Assembly (NCBI GenBank): GCA_038258425.1
Contig: JBBSPV010000016.1
Span: 7,470-71,469 of the forward strand
Length of the DNA: 64,000 bases
Origin: DATLGB01 sp038258425
GTDB lineage: Bacteria > Actinomycetota > Thermoleophilia > Solirubrobacterales > Solirubrobacteraceae
Direction of reading: 5' to 3'
Shown here: positions 1 to 7,747 of the stretch, piece after piece
Layout: every line of letters begins with the position of its first letter
How positions within the stretch are numbered: position 1 is the stretch's first letter
The notes under the pieces: generated by a model
The model's database searches: none
What the model was told of the DNA's origin: nothing
What the model saw: only the letters and a program-made list of their open reading frames with translations
Position numbers and translations under genes: made by a program

Positions 1-282
1 GTCTTCTGGCGCGCCGTCCAGCCCGGCGGCGCCGGCCACTACCTCGTGGTCCGCACGGACGCCGGACCCGACTACGTCTTCATGCACCTCATGGCCCGCT
101 CGGAGCGCGTCGCCAAGGGCGACCGCGTGAGCGCCGGCGGGCCGCTCGGACGCGTCGGCCACACCGGCCGCGCGGACGGCTCGCACCTGCACTTCGAGCT
201 ATGGCCCGACGGCTGGCAGGCCAAGGGCTCGGCACCGGTCGATCCACTCCCGCAACTCAGGGCGTGGGCCGTCGGCCGCTAG
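1..282 (+). CDS. M23 family metallopeptidase, C-terminal part
   Basis: The frame is open from base 1, so the gene starts before the window. The visible ~93 residues are the end of an M23 (LytM/lysostaphin-type) domain. They carry the GHTGRADGSHLHFEL segment, in which HLH holds the catalytic His and a zinc-ligand His, preceded by the usual glycine turn GRVGHTG. These enzymes cut peptide cross-bridges in peptidoglycan outside the membrane, or are inactive regulators of amidases. The first zinc site (HxxxD) lies outside the window, so activity cannot be judged. The chain ends soon after the HxH strand, as usual for a C-terminal M23 domain. Confidence 0.85.
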   Translation, partial: VFWRAVQPGGAGHYLVVRTDAGPDYVFMHLMARSERVAKGDRVSAGGPLGRVGHTGRADGSHLHFELWPDGWQAKGSAPVDPLPQLRAWAVGR

Positions 283-388
283 CGGTTTGGCGTGCCGCGC
301 ATGGTCGGCCGCGCGCGTCACATCGTGTTCTGCCGGGGCCCTGAGCCGGGCGTTGGGCCGCGGGGGGTCGGCTACCCTTGCCGCGCTC

Positions 389-461
389 GGCGAGATAGCT
401 CAGTTGGTAGAGCACACGACTGAAAATCGTGGTGTCCCCGGTTCGAGTCCGGGTCTCGCCA
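389..461 (+). tRNA. tRNA-Phe (anticodon GAA)
   Basis: A full cloverleaf folds by eye. The acceptor stem is GGCGAGA (389-395) with TCTCGCC (454-460) and discriminator A461. The D stem is GCTC/GAGC, the anticodon stem CACGA/TCGTG, and the loop CTGAAAA places GAA at 422-424. The variable loop is GTGTC and the T arm is CCCGG-TTCGAGT-CCGGG. CCA is not encoded. Its 3' half is repeated at 3196-3240. Confidence 0.97.
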
Positions 462-464
462 TCG
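420..464 (+). repeat. Left copy of 45-bp tRNA-Phe 3' repeat (att-like)
   Basis: Bases 420-464 cover the anticodon loop, T arm, acceptor 3' strand and three bases beyond tRNA-Phe. They match 3196-3240 at 42 of 45 positions; the differences are two bases in the anticodon loop and one in the T stem. This copy belongs to the intact tRNA. Integrases often use exactly this part of a tRNA as attachment site. Confidence 0.85.
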
Positions 465-469
465 CCACC

Positions 470-494
470 GAAGCCCCTGCTGACGCGGGGCTTC
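470..494 (+). terminator. Hairpin after tRNA-Phe
   Basis: An 8-bp perfect stem, GAAGCCCC (470-477) with GGGGCTTC (487-494) and a 9-nt loop, starts 8 nt after the tRNA. There is only a short pyrimidine run after it, which is common for terminators in GC-rich actinobacteria. Confidence 0.65.
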
Positions 495-542
495 TGCCGT
501 TCCGGGGTGCCGGTCGACGTGGCCCCCGGAGGTCGCCATGGC

Positions 543-616
543 AGCGCTCTGGCAGCACGAGCGCAGATGGAGTGGTTGCGGCTTGGGTGTCGCGGGTTCG
601 ATTCCGGCCCTCGCCA
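543..616 (+). pseudogene. Degenerate tRNA-like remnant
   Basis: The 3' part looks like a T arm plus acceptor strand: GCGGG-TTCGATT-CCGGC with one G-G mismatch (592-608), then CCTCGCC and A616. Upstream, GATGGAGTGGTT resembles a class II D arm. No matching GGCGAGG 5' acceptor strand exists and no anticodon stem pairs at the right distance, so I read it as a decayed or internally deleted tRNA rather than a working gene. Lying between the two tRNA-Phe repeats, it may have arrived with the inserted block. Confidence 0.4.
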
Positions 617-707
617 TGCCGTTTCCCTGATCGCGTTCCGTCTGCCTTGACTTCTCGCCGCCGCCCGCGAACCGCCGCGCCGGGTCCACGGAGGCCGTCA
701 GCCCGGT

Positions 708-1343
708 CTAGCGGGGGTGGGCACGTTCGAGCCGGTCGGCGAAGCCGCGCCGGGCCATGTCGAACGCAGCACGGTCGCGGAAGATCAGCCAGCTGGCGTT
801 GCCCTGGGTGAGCATCGCGTTGAGCTCGAACGTGAGCTGGCCCGAATCGGCGTGCGGATCGAGTTCGCCGGACTCCTTGGCGGTCTCGATGCCCGACTCG
901 ATCATGTCCCACCAGCCGTGCTGGACGGCGACGATCAGCTCGTGGACGGCACCTGGCCGTGTGTCCACCTCGGCGGATACCGAGGCGAAGAAGCAGCCGC
1001 CAGCGAACACCTCGCGCTCGACGTGCGAGAGGAACCGCTCGCCCAGCGCCTCGACGCGGCGCAGGCCGTCGGTCTCCGCCAGGGCGGGAGCGACGACCTC
1101 GGCGTCGAACACCTCCTGCGCCTTCTCGACCGTCGCGAGCTGGAGCTCCTCCTTCGAGCCGAAGTGCGCGAAGAGCCCACTCTTGCTCATCCCGATGTAG
1201 TCGGCGAGCCGGCCCAGCGAGAGTCCGTCGATGCCCTCGACGGTCGCGAGCTGAGCGGCGGCGCGGAGGATCGTCTCGTGGCTGCGCTCGCCGTCCGAGC
1301 GTCGCTGCCGCTGATTGGCCCTCGGTGTCGTATCCGTCGCCAA
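708..1343 (-). CDS. TetR/AcrR family transcriptional regulator
   Basis: This 211-residue protein has the TetR layout. An N-terminal helix-turn-helix at about residues 20-65 (HETILRAAAQLATVEG, then the recognition region GMSKSGLFAHFGSKEEL) is followed by an all-helical ligand domain. It is divergent from the methyltransferase at 1456, and their shared 112-bp gap contains a 13-bp inverted repeat over a promoter. Repression of both genes until a small molecule binds is the expected role. The ligand cannot be read from sequence. Length and domains are normal. Confidence 0.9.
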   Translation of the reverse strand: MATDTTPRANQRQRRSDGERSHETILRAAAQLATVEGIDGLSLGRLADYIGMSKSGLFAHFGSKEELQLATVEKAQEVFDAEVVAPALAETDGLRRVEALGERFLSHVEREVFAGGCFFASVSAEVDTRPGAVHELIVAVQHGWWDMIESGIETAKESGELDPHADSGQLTFELNAMLTQGNASWLIFRDRAAFDMARRGFADRLERAHPR

Positions 1344-1380
1344 GGAATCTGCCCCTTCCGAAGAACCTCGCGGATTGCGC

Positions 1381-1429
1381 TTGACAAGTTAGCACTATCG
1401 GTCGTGCTATGCGACTTAGCACGACCGAT
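1381..1429 (+). promoter_or_regulatory. TetR operator and methyltransferase promoter
   Basis: TTGACA (1381-1386) and TGCTAT (1405-1410), spaced 18 bp, form a good vegetative promoter facing the methyltransferase. A 13-bp perfect inverted repeat, ATCGGTCGTGCTA (1397-1409) and its complement (1417-1429), covers the -10 box and start region. A third half-site, TAGCAC (1390-1395), sits in the spacer. A bound TetR dimer would block polymerase. That the 708-1343 regulator is the binder is inferred from position. Confidence 0.8.
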
Positions 1430-1455
1430 CGTATTAAACTATCCCAGAGGCCTTC

Positions 1456-2187
1456 ATGCCCCAGATCGCCACTCCTGCCGCGCCCATCACTGCCTCCGCT
1501 CCCGACGCGGGGTCGATCCCGCACCAAGAGCCCGGCCCTTGGGGGCGGGTCTGGGGCCGGTGTTTCGCGGCGCTGTACAACCCTCTGTTCTGGCGGACGG
1601 AGCGGCGGGGCAACGCGGCGCGGCGGGCGCACCTCATCGACCGGGCCGAGGGCCGTGTCGTCGAGCTGGGGGCCGGCACCGGCCTCAATCTGGCGCATTA
1701 TCCAGCCGAGGCTGAGCTCGTCCTGACCGAGCCGTACGAGCCGATGGCCCGGCGCCTGGAGCGGCGCCTGTCCTCATCGGGCCGGATCGCCGAGGTCATC
1801 CGAGCCCCCGCTGAGGCGTTGCCGCTACCCGACGCCTCCGCGGATACGGTCGTCTCGACCCTTGTTCTGTGCACCGTCAAGGACCTCGACGCAACGCTCG
1901 CCGAGGCGCGCCGGGTTCTGCGCCCCGGGGGCCGGCTGCTGTTCATCGAGCACGTCGCCGGCGAGGAGGGAAGCCGCCTGCACGACTGGCAGCGCCGGGC
2001 GCACGGCTTGTGGCAGGGCTTTGCCTGCGGCTGTAACACGGACCGCCGGACCGGGGACGCCATCCGCGCCGCCGGCTTCGAGATCGAGGAGCTCGTCGAG
2101 GACGAGCTCGAGTTCGACATCCCCCTGGTCCGCCCGCTGATCTGGGGATCGGCGCGCAACCCCGGCACAGGGCGGGCGGCGGCCTGA
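1456..2187 (+). CDS. Class I SAM-dependent methyltransferase (methyltransferase 11 / UbiE-like)
   Basis: The 243-residue product has a Rossmann methyltransferase core. SAM motif I is VVELGAGTG (about 68-76), the acidic end of strand 2 is in LVLTEPYEP, and a post-motif region ALPLPDASADTVVSTLVLC is followed by LRPGGRLLFIEH (motif III region). The N-terminal YNPLFW and the later CGCNTDR segment resemble METTL7- and phospholipid-methyltransferase-like proteins, so a lipid or small hydrophobic acceptor is plausible but unproven. It has its own promoter under the TetR operator and is the likely target of that regulator. Confidence 0.85.
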   Translation: MPQIATPAAPITASAPDAGSIPHQEPGPWGRVWGRCFAALYNPLFWRTERRGNAARRAHLIDRAEGRVVELGAGTGLNLAHYPAEAELVLTEPYEPMARRLERRLSSSGRIAEVIRAPAEALPLPDASADTVVSTLVLCTVKDLDATLAEARRVLRPGGRLLFIEHVAGEEGSRLHDWQRRAHGLWQGFACGCNTDRRTGDAIRAAGFEIEELVEDELEFDIPLVRPLIWGSARNPGTGRAAA

Positions 2188-2395
2188 TGCGCCGTCCCAC
2201 CACAACCTTCGCCACGTTCCTGCCGGTGATCGTCTGCGGCCCTAGCGGACCCGGATCGCCCTGCCGGCCAGCCAGCAGCTGACCCGATCCGCGGAACGGT
2301 TGACAAAGCTCATGACCACCCCGCCTAGCCCGCCGATCGAGGAGCTTGGCCTTCTCGAGGAGTCCCGCGGGTGTGGCCGGAACCCGGTCGGCTGA

Positions 2396-3199
2396 ATGGC
2401 GGCGGCGACGATGCTCCGGACCCCGCTGGGGCGTCGCGTCAAGGTCATCGAGCGTGGCACGGGGACCCCGGTGGTGTTCCTCCACAGCGGGGTGGGCAGC
2501 GCTGGCGAGTGGAAGCGGGTCTTCTCGCTCTGGCCGGAGGGCTACCGGCTCGTCGCGATCGAGGCCTACCGCGACGGCACCGGCCCGGGCGTGGCCGGGC
2601 GCCGCAGCCTCGACGACTACGCCGATCAGGTTCATGCCGTCGCCGAGCACGTGGCCGTGCCTGTCCGCCTGGTCGGGTTCTCGTGGGGCGGCGCAACCGC
2701 CCTCCGGGTGGCGGCGGCGGCGCCCGAGCTCGTGGACTCACTCGCCGTCGTCGAGCCTGAGGCATACGCGTTGCTGCGCACGGAGAACGCCCACGCCTAC
2801 ACGCAGATCCGTGACCTGCGCGATCGGTGGCGCGAGCACGTTCGCGCGGGGCGGTGGTACGAGGCCTTCGAGGAGTTCATCGACTTCTACAACGGGCCCG
2901 GCTCGTTCGCTCGCTGGCCGCCTCCGCACCGCGAGGCGTTTCTCGCCGTCCAGCGGGCCCGGGGAGATCTATGGGACGTCCTGTTCGACGACGGCCTGCT
3001 CACGCTTGAGGCGCTCACGAGGGTCACCGCGCCAGTCCACGTCATCGAGGGAACGCAGACCTCCGCCGTCGACCATGCGATCTGCGAAGTCGTTCGGCGG
3101 CACGTGCCGTACGCGCAGCACACGTTGATCGAGGGTGCCGCCCACATGATCCCGCTCACCCACCCGGAGCCGCTCACCCGCGCTCTCCTCTGCTCCTGA
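2396..3199 (+). CDS. Alpha/beta-fold hydrolase
   Basis: This 267-residue protein has the alpha/beta-hydrolase plan: an oxyanion strand PVVFLHSGVGSAGEW near residue 30, the nucleophile elbow GFSWGG with Ser96, and a late His in GAAHMIPLTHPE near residue 248. The substrate is unknown; esterase or C-C hydrolase are both possible. An in-frame ATG five codons later is an alternative start. The stop codon lies inside the second tRNA-Phe repeat (3196-3240), so the gene ends exactly at the border of the putative inserted block. About 200 bp upstream hold no gene. Confidence 0.85.
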   Translation: MAAATMLRTPLGRRVKVIERGTGTPVVFLHSGVGSAGEWKRVFSLWPEGYRLVAIEAYRDGTGPGVAGRRSLDDYADQVHAVAEHVAVPVRLVGFSWGGATALRVAAAAPELVDSLAVVEPEAYALLRTENAHAYTQIRDLRDRWREHVRAGRWYEAFEEFIDFYNGPGSFARWPPPHREAFLAVQRARGDLWDVLFDDGLLTLEALTRVTAPVHVIEGTQTSAVDHAICEVVRRHVPYAQHTLIEGAAHMIPLTHPEPLTRALLCS

Positions 3200-3240
3200 A
3201 GGTCGTGGTGTCCCCGGTTCGAGTCCGCGTCTCGCCATCG
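3196..3240 (+). repeat. Right copy of tRNA-Phe 3' repeat (att-like)
   Basis: This stretch repeats 420-464 with 42 of 45 identities but lacks the tRNA 5' half, so it cannot be a tRNA gene. It begins within the hydrolase stop codon region. An intact tRNA on one side and a 3' fragment in direct orientation on the other is the normal footprint of integration at a tRNA 3' end. No integrase remains in the 2.7 kb between the copies. Confidence 0.8.
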
Positions 3241-3258
3241 GTCCTCCGTCCGGCCCGC

Positions 3259-3663
3259 TCACACGCGAATCACGATGAGGCCGCCGACGCCGTCGAGTGG
3301 AGCGAAGTCGTCGTCCTGGGTGATAACGGGCAGGCCGTGGGCGGCCGCGGTGGCGGCGACCCACAGGTCGTCGACGTTGACGCGTCGGCCGGCCTGAGCG
3401 AGGTGGACGCGCAGCCGAGCCCACGCGGCCGCCACCTCGGCGTCGATCGCGACCACCTCGATGTCGGCGATGGTCTCCAGGGTCGCGAGGCGGCGCGCGC
3501 GGGTATCGACGTCTGCCGAGGCCAGCACCCCGGCCCGGAGCTCGGCGATCGTCACCGGGCAGATGACGCTGTGCTCGGGCAGGCTGCCGGCGTCGATCGA
3601 GCGGCCGGATTCAGCCGCGATGAACACGCTCGTGTCCAGGAGTCCCCTCGGCGGCGCCGTCAA
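3259..3663 (-). CDS. vapC: PIN-domain toxin, VapC family
   Basis: The 134-residue PIN domain has its acidic residues in place: Asp10 in LLDTSVFI, Glu41 in TIAELRAG, Asp98/99 in NVDDLWVAATA and the ITQDDDF cluster (117-119). VapC toxins are Mg-dependent ribonucleases, often cutting tRNA or 23S rRNA. It overlaps its antitoxin gene by 4 nt (ATGA), so the two are translated together. The site appears intact, so an active toxin is expected. Confidence 0.92.
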   Translation of the reverse strand: MTAPPRGLLDTSVFIAAESGRSIDAGSLPEHSVICPVTIAELRAGVLASADVDTRARRLATLETIADIEVVAIDAEVAAAWARLRVHLAQAGRRVNVDDLWVAATAAAHGLPVITQDDDFAPLDGVGGLIVIRV

Positions 3664-3920
3664 CGAATCGGGCCGAGGTCGTCCGTGGTGTCGCCGACCA
3701 GCCGGGCCAGGTCGTCCCGAAGCCCCGCATCGGCCTGCGTGACGCCGAGCCGTCCAGCCAGCTCGGCACGCGGGATCGGCCTGCGCCGCACGTCGCGGAT
3801 TGGGAGCAGCTCCGCCACGGGGCGGCCGCGGGAGGTGATCGTCACCCGTTCACCCGCCTGCACGCGTCGAAGCACGTCAGCGGTGCGGTTGCGCAGCTCC
3901 CGCGCTGCCACATCGGTCAT
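3660..3920 (-). CDS. vapB: Type II antitoxin, Phd/YefM-VapB type
   Basis: This 86-residue protein begins with a Phd/YefM fold (VAARELRNRTADVLRRVQAG, then ERVTITSRGRPVAELLPI), which dimerises and binds DNA. The C-terminal ~35 residues would wrap the toxin. It precedes vapC with a 4-nt overlap. The 36 bp upstream contain a direct repeat GTAGC (3930-3934 and 3941-3945) that could serve autoregulation, which is inference. The pair sits just beyond the right tRNA-Phe repeat. Confidence 0.88.
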   Translation of the reverse strand: MTDVAARELRNRTADVLRRVQAGERVTITSRGRPVAELLPIRDVRRRPIPRAELAGRLGVTQADAGLRDDLARLVGDTTDDLGPIR

Positions 3921-3956
3921 GCGACGAATGTAGCACTAGCGTAGCCCTCCGCCGGG

Positions 3957-6900
3957 TCAGCCGGTGAACTGCGGGAGTGTGGTCATGTCCCGTGCGGCAA
4001 GGACGCGTACGTCGGCGTGCGCGGTGCGCCGGAGATGCTGGCGGCGGTAGGTGACCACGGCGGTGTTGCGCATCCGGCTGGTCGGACGGGCGTCACGGTC
4101 GACGCGAACAGCGAACGACAGCGTCCGCTTGCTGTGGGGCTTGAGCTTGAGCGTCCAGCACAGCCGGCCGTGCTTGAGCTTGCCGTGGTCGCGCGACAAG
4201 AGCGAGAGCCGGCCCGGGAGACGATCGCACACGCTGACGCCCTGGGCCGTCTTCGTGCCCCGGTTGCGCACGGTGATGCGGTAGCGGAAACGCCCGCCCT
4301 GCTTGACGGTCGTGCGATTCGCACGCTTGGCGAGCGACAGCTTGGCGGCCTTGTTCCCCGTCTTGGGTGGGAGCGGGACGACGGGGGGCGCGACGGGCGG
4401 AGGGTTGGCGACCGGGGGCGTGACGGGCGGGGGCGTGACGGACGGGGGCGTGACGGGCGGCGGAGCGACGATGATGCCCGCGTCGAGCGTCAGGTTCTCC
4501 CCGTCGGCGTCGGTGGGCGTCGGGTCGGGCAGCGTGATGTCCTGGGTGACGCCGCTCGTCCGGTCGGCGTCGGAGTCGGAGGCCGCGTCGACACCGGCCG
4601 CGCGGCGCAGCGTGAAGCTCGCCCGCGGGGGCAGCGACGCCGGATCGAACGTGACGTGGTAGCCACCGCTCACCAGATCGAGTGTGCCGGCGTCCTGGCC
4701 GGCTTGGCTCGAGCTCGTGAACAGGTACCTGCCGTCGGGCCCCGTCGTGGTCGTGACGTGGATCGTGTCGCCGTGCTTGTCGGTCCCGTCGAGCGTGACG
4801 CGGACGCCGGGAACCCCGGGCTCGTCGGTGTCCTGGGCGCCGTCCTTGTTGAGGTCGTTCCAGACGTAGTCGCCGATGCGGTTGGCCACGACGTGCGCGT
4901 CGCGCGTCGGCGAGAGCGTCCCGAGCCGGATGTCGCTCGAGCGCAGCGCTGCCGTGTTCGCGTACACGTCCCCCGAGCGGTTGCCATCGGTCCTCAGCGT
5001 GTAGGAGAACGCGCGCGACAGGCCGGCGCCGAGCGTTCCGGGTCGCGTGACCCGGAGGGCGGTGGCGTCGGCGATGACGTCGGGACACCCGGCCGCCGCG
5101 GCCGCGATCTGCGCCGCGGTGCACCAGCTCTTGCCGGGCGGGAGGGCACCGTAGTTCGCCTGCCCACCGGCCGACGGATCGTAGGTCGCATAGACCGCAG
5201 CCGGCTCGGCGTCGGTGTACTCGACCGTCTCGTCGTCGCCGACGCTCACGTCCTCGAGCGCGTAGCCGCCGTGGAACGCGCTGCCCGGGCTGCGACCCGG
5301 CACCGCGCCGGCCGCGGTGCCGTCGCCGTTGAACGGCAGCACGTCGATTGTCTGGAAGTTCGGGTGCGGGAGCGTCGAGAGGTTCGCGTAGGTCACGCTG
5401 AAGGTGACCGAGTCGCCCGGCTCGATCACCCGCTTGTCGATGCTCTTATCGATCTGGATCCCGCTCAGCGCGTCGACGCGGATGGTCGCCGTCCCGAGGT
5501 GTGGATCGCTGGCGCTCGGTGAGTCGATCCCCTCCGGCGATCCGACGTCATCGGGGCTGGCCACGATCGCGCGGTTGACTTTGGTGCCGGTCGCCGTCGT
5601 CGAGACGCGCGCCCGGAAGGTGATGCGCGGCGTGTCGGCGCTGGTCAGATCGCCGAGATCCCAGACGATCGTCGTCGTTCCGTCGGCGTTGGGCGTCACC
5701 GACGACGGTCGTGGCGAGGGCTCCTGACCCGCCTCGCTCGAGAGCACGGTGCCGGCGGGCAGCACGTCGGTCACCTGCACGTTCCGGGCCGTCGCGCCCG
5801 CGGCGCCGCTCGGCGTCACGACGCGCGGATCGAGCGCGTACTCGACGCTGTCGCCGCCTCTGATCGCTGGGGTACCTCCGCCGGGCGGGTCGATGATCGA
5901 CTTGGTCAGCTTGACCTGAGCGGCCGAAAGCAGCAGACGGTCGCCGCGCGCGCCACCCCGGGTCGCCGGATCGTAGGTCGGCGCCGTCCACGGGCCGGTG
6001 TCCGGGTCGGCGTTCGTCTGATAGGGCATGAAGTTCGCGATCCTCGTCGCGCTCGCGCCCGGCTTGGCCTGCAGGTTCACGACGAACGCGAGCGTGAACG
6101 TGGCCGCCGGCGGCTGGAGAAGGCGCACCCGCACCTTCGTGATCGTGCTCGGATCCGCCGGCGGCGTCGCGCTCCAGTCGCCGCCTGCGCAGTCCGTCGC
6201 GCGCAGCGCGGCCCAGCGAGTGGCGTCGTCGGGATCGGTCGACGTCGGCGTCGTCGAGTACTCGAGGGCGATCCCGCTGCCGAGCGCGAGCCCGGTGGAG
6301 TTCGCCGTCAGCCACGCCGGGCTCCCCTTGCCGTAGCTCGGACTCGAACCGGCGCCCGCAAGCGTGACCTGTTGCGTCGTCGTGTCGAACACGTCACACG
6401 CTGCGACGCTGTCGAAGCCGGCGAGCGGATTGAGGCTGGAGATGCGCTGCTCGCCCTGGAACACCTGGCCGGGGCCGACGGTCGCAAAGCCGTTGCGATC
6501 GACGTTCGGCCCGCCGGGGATGTAGCGGCCGGGGGCGGTCACGTCGACGTAGTGCTTGTAGAAGCTGCCGCTCGCGTTGGTGCTCAGCGTCAGGTTCTGG
6601 GTGTTGTTGCTGAGGATCTCGCCCACGGCGGGGGTGCCGTCGGGGCCGCTCGCGTCGAGCCCGGTGAGCGTGTTCGTCGTGGTCAGCTGACCGCCCGGGG
6701 CGCCCGTCACGTCGGTCTCGGGCACGAAGATCGTCACGTTCGTGCTCGACAGCGTGCCCGAGGTCGTGCTTGCGGGGTTGGCCAGGGCCACCTCCATCGC
6801 GACGTTCTGACCCGTGGCCGCGCAGCTCCAGCTGCCGCCGCTGTCGCCGCTGCAAGAGACGAATTCGGCGTTGGGGCTGACCGCTCCGAAGTCGTCGGTG

Positions 6901-7661
6901 AGCGACATGGCGGCGGCGGGCGGCTCGTAGCCGATCAGTCCCCGGCCGCCGAAGTCCGTGATCCGCACGCTGACCGGATAGCGCAAGAGGTAGCCAGGGA
7001 CGTTGCCGGCTCCGCCGGCCGCGACCGGCGTGACGTTCGGCGACGACTTGACCATGTCCACGCGCGGAATCGAGCTGACCGTGACCGGATCGGGCGTCGC
7101 CGTTCCCGGGGCGGCGCCGTCGGCCTCCGCCGTGGTGGAGCCCGGCGCCGCGTTCAACACGGTGCCGTTCGTCGTCTCCTTGACCTTCGCCACGAGCGAC
7201 AGCGTGCGCGCCGTACCCGTCGGGATGTCGCCCACGTTGCAGACGATCGTCAACCCGTCCGCGCTGATCTCCGAGACGGGCGTCCGGCCCGGCAGGCAGG
7301 TCGCCGGAAGCCGCGTCCACGTCAGGCCTGCCGGGAGCGTCTGGCGAATCGTCACGTTCCTGCCGGTGCTGGAGCCCGCCTGCGTGTCGTTGACGTTGAA
7401 CTGCACGTCGTAGGTCACCTGGTCGTTGCTGCGCACGACGGCGTCGGTCGCGCTCGTGTCGTTGCCCGCGCCCGCCGCCGCGTCAAACGGCGCTGTCCCG
7501 GTCGCCTGCGTGACGACGACATCGACGCTCTGCGCCGCCCCTGCCGGCGCCGCCAGGGTCGCCCCGAGCAGTCCCACCGCGATGAACGCGATCCACGCCA
7601 CGGCGCCTCTCCGCCATGACCTCGAGGGCCGCCACCGTCGGCGCCCGTTCAGGCCCTGCAT
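3957..7661 (-). CDS. Large secreted DUF11 / SdrD-B repeat protein
   Basis: The 1234-residue product has a basic N-terminus and signal peptide ending near AGAA-QS (about 43). Several DUF11-type beta-sandwich repeats follow (NVTIRQTLPAGLTW, VQVTDVLPAGTVL and similar). Then comes an SdrD_B/Cna-B-like domain (IGDYVWNDLNKDGAQDTDEP), a Pro-Val-Thr linker of repeated VTPPP units (about 1065-1095) and a last DUF11 domain. Such proteins form extended surface or matrix stalks. LPPKTGN occurs at the end of the linker, but a whole domain follows it and there is no C-terminal membrane segment, so sortase anchoring is doubtful. It is divergent from the BTAD regulator. Confidence 0.85.
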   Translation of the reverse strand: MQGLNGRRRWRPSRSWRRGAVAWIAFIAVGLLGATLAAPAGAAQSVDVVVTQATGTAPFDAAAGAGNDTSATDAVVRSNDQVTYDVQFNVNDTQAGSSTGRNVTIRQTLPAGLTWTRLPATCLPGRTPVSEISADGLTIVCNVGDIPTGTARTLSLVAKVKETTNGTVLNAAPGSTTAEADGAAPGTATPDPVTVSSIPRVDMVKSSPNVTPVAAGGAGNVPGYLLRYPVSVRITDFGGRGLIGYEPPAAAMSLTDDFGAVSPNAEFVSCSGDSGGSWSCAATGQNVAMEVALANPASTTSGTLSSTNVTIFVPETDVTGAPGGQLTTTNTLTGLDASGPDGTPAVGEILSNNTQNLTLSTNASGSFYKHYVDVTAPGRYIPGGPNVDRNGFATVGPGQVFQGEQRISSLNPLAGFDSVAACDVFDTTTQQVTLAGAGSSPSYGKGSPAWLTANSTGLALGSGIALEYSTTPTSTDPDDATRWAALRATDCAGGDWSATPPADPSTITKVRVRLLQPPAATFTLAFVVNLQAKPGASATRIANFMPYQTNADPDTGPWTAPTYDPATRGGARGDRLLLSAAQVKLTKSIIDPPGGGTPAIRGGDSVEYALDPRVVTPSGAAGATARNVQVTDVLPAGTVLSSEAGQEPSPRPSSVTPNADGTTTIVWDLGDLTSADTPRITFRARVSTTATGTKVNRAIVASPDDVGSPEGIDSPSASDPHLGTATIRVDALSGIQIDKSIDKRVIEPGDSVTFSVTYANLSTLPHPNFQTIDVLPFNGDGTAAGAVPGRSPGSAFHGGYALEDVSVGDDETVEYTDAEPAAVYATYDPSAGGQANYGALPPGKSWCTAAQIAAAAAGCPDVIADATALRVTRPGTLGAGLSRAFSYTLRTDGNRSGDVYANTAALRSSDIRLGTLSPTRDAHVVANRIGDYVWNDLNKDGAQDTDEPGVPGVRVTLDGTDKHGDTIHVTTTTGPDGRYLFTSSSQAGQDAGTLDLVSGGYHVTFDPASLPPRASFTLRRAAGVDAASDSDADRTSGVTQDITLPDPTPTDADGENLTLDAGIIVAPPPVTPPSVTPPPVTPPVANPPPVAPPVVPLPPKTGNKAAKLSLAKRANRTTVKQGGRFRYRITVRNRGTKTAQGVSVCDRLPGRLSLLSRDHGKLKHGRLCWTLKLKPHSKRTLSFAVRVDRDARPTSRMRNTAVVTYRRQHLRRTAHADVRVLAARDMTTLPQFTG

Positions 7662-7747
7662 GTACCCTCGCCCGTGCGGAGGTTCCTGATCGTCGCCATC
7701 TGTCGCGGAGTGAAGACCTGGCGACCTGCCGGAAGCCTGCGAAAACC

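Noticed and set aside
400..1698. Long minus-strand frame over tRNA and tetR
   Set aside because: Its end (GLEPGTPRFSVVCSTN style) is the well-known false translation of the complement of a tRNA gene, and the rest overlaps the true tetR frame.
2300..2330. TTGACA upstream of the hydrolase as a promoter
   Set aside because: No acceptable -10 element occurs 16-19 bp downstream in this stretch.
3205..3933. Plus-strand ORF starting MVSPVRVRVSPS
   Set aside because: The start is the translated tRNA-Phe fragment (the same peptide appears at 429), and the body is antisense to VapBC. It helped reveal the repeat but is not a gene.
4375..4470. Tandem GTGACGGGCGGGGGC-like units as a CRISPR or regulatory repeat
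   Set aside because: They encode the VTPPP linker of the DUF11/SdrD protein in frame, with no spacers.
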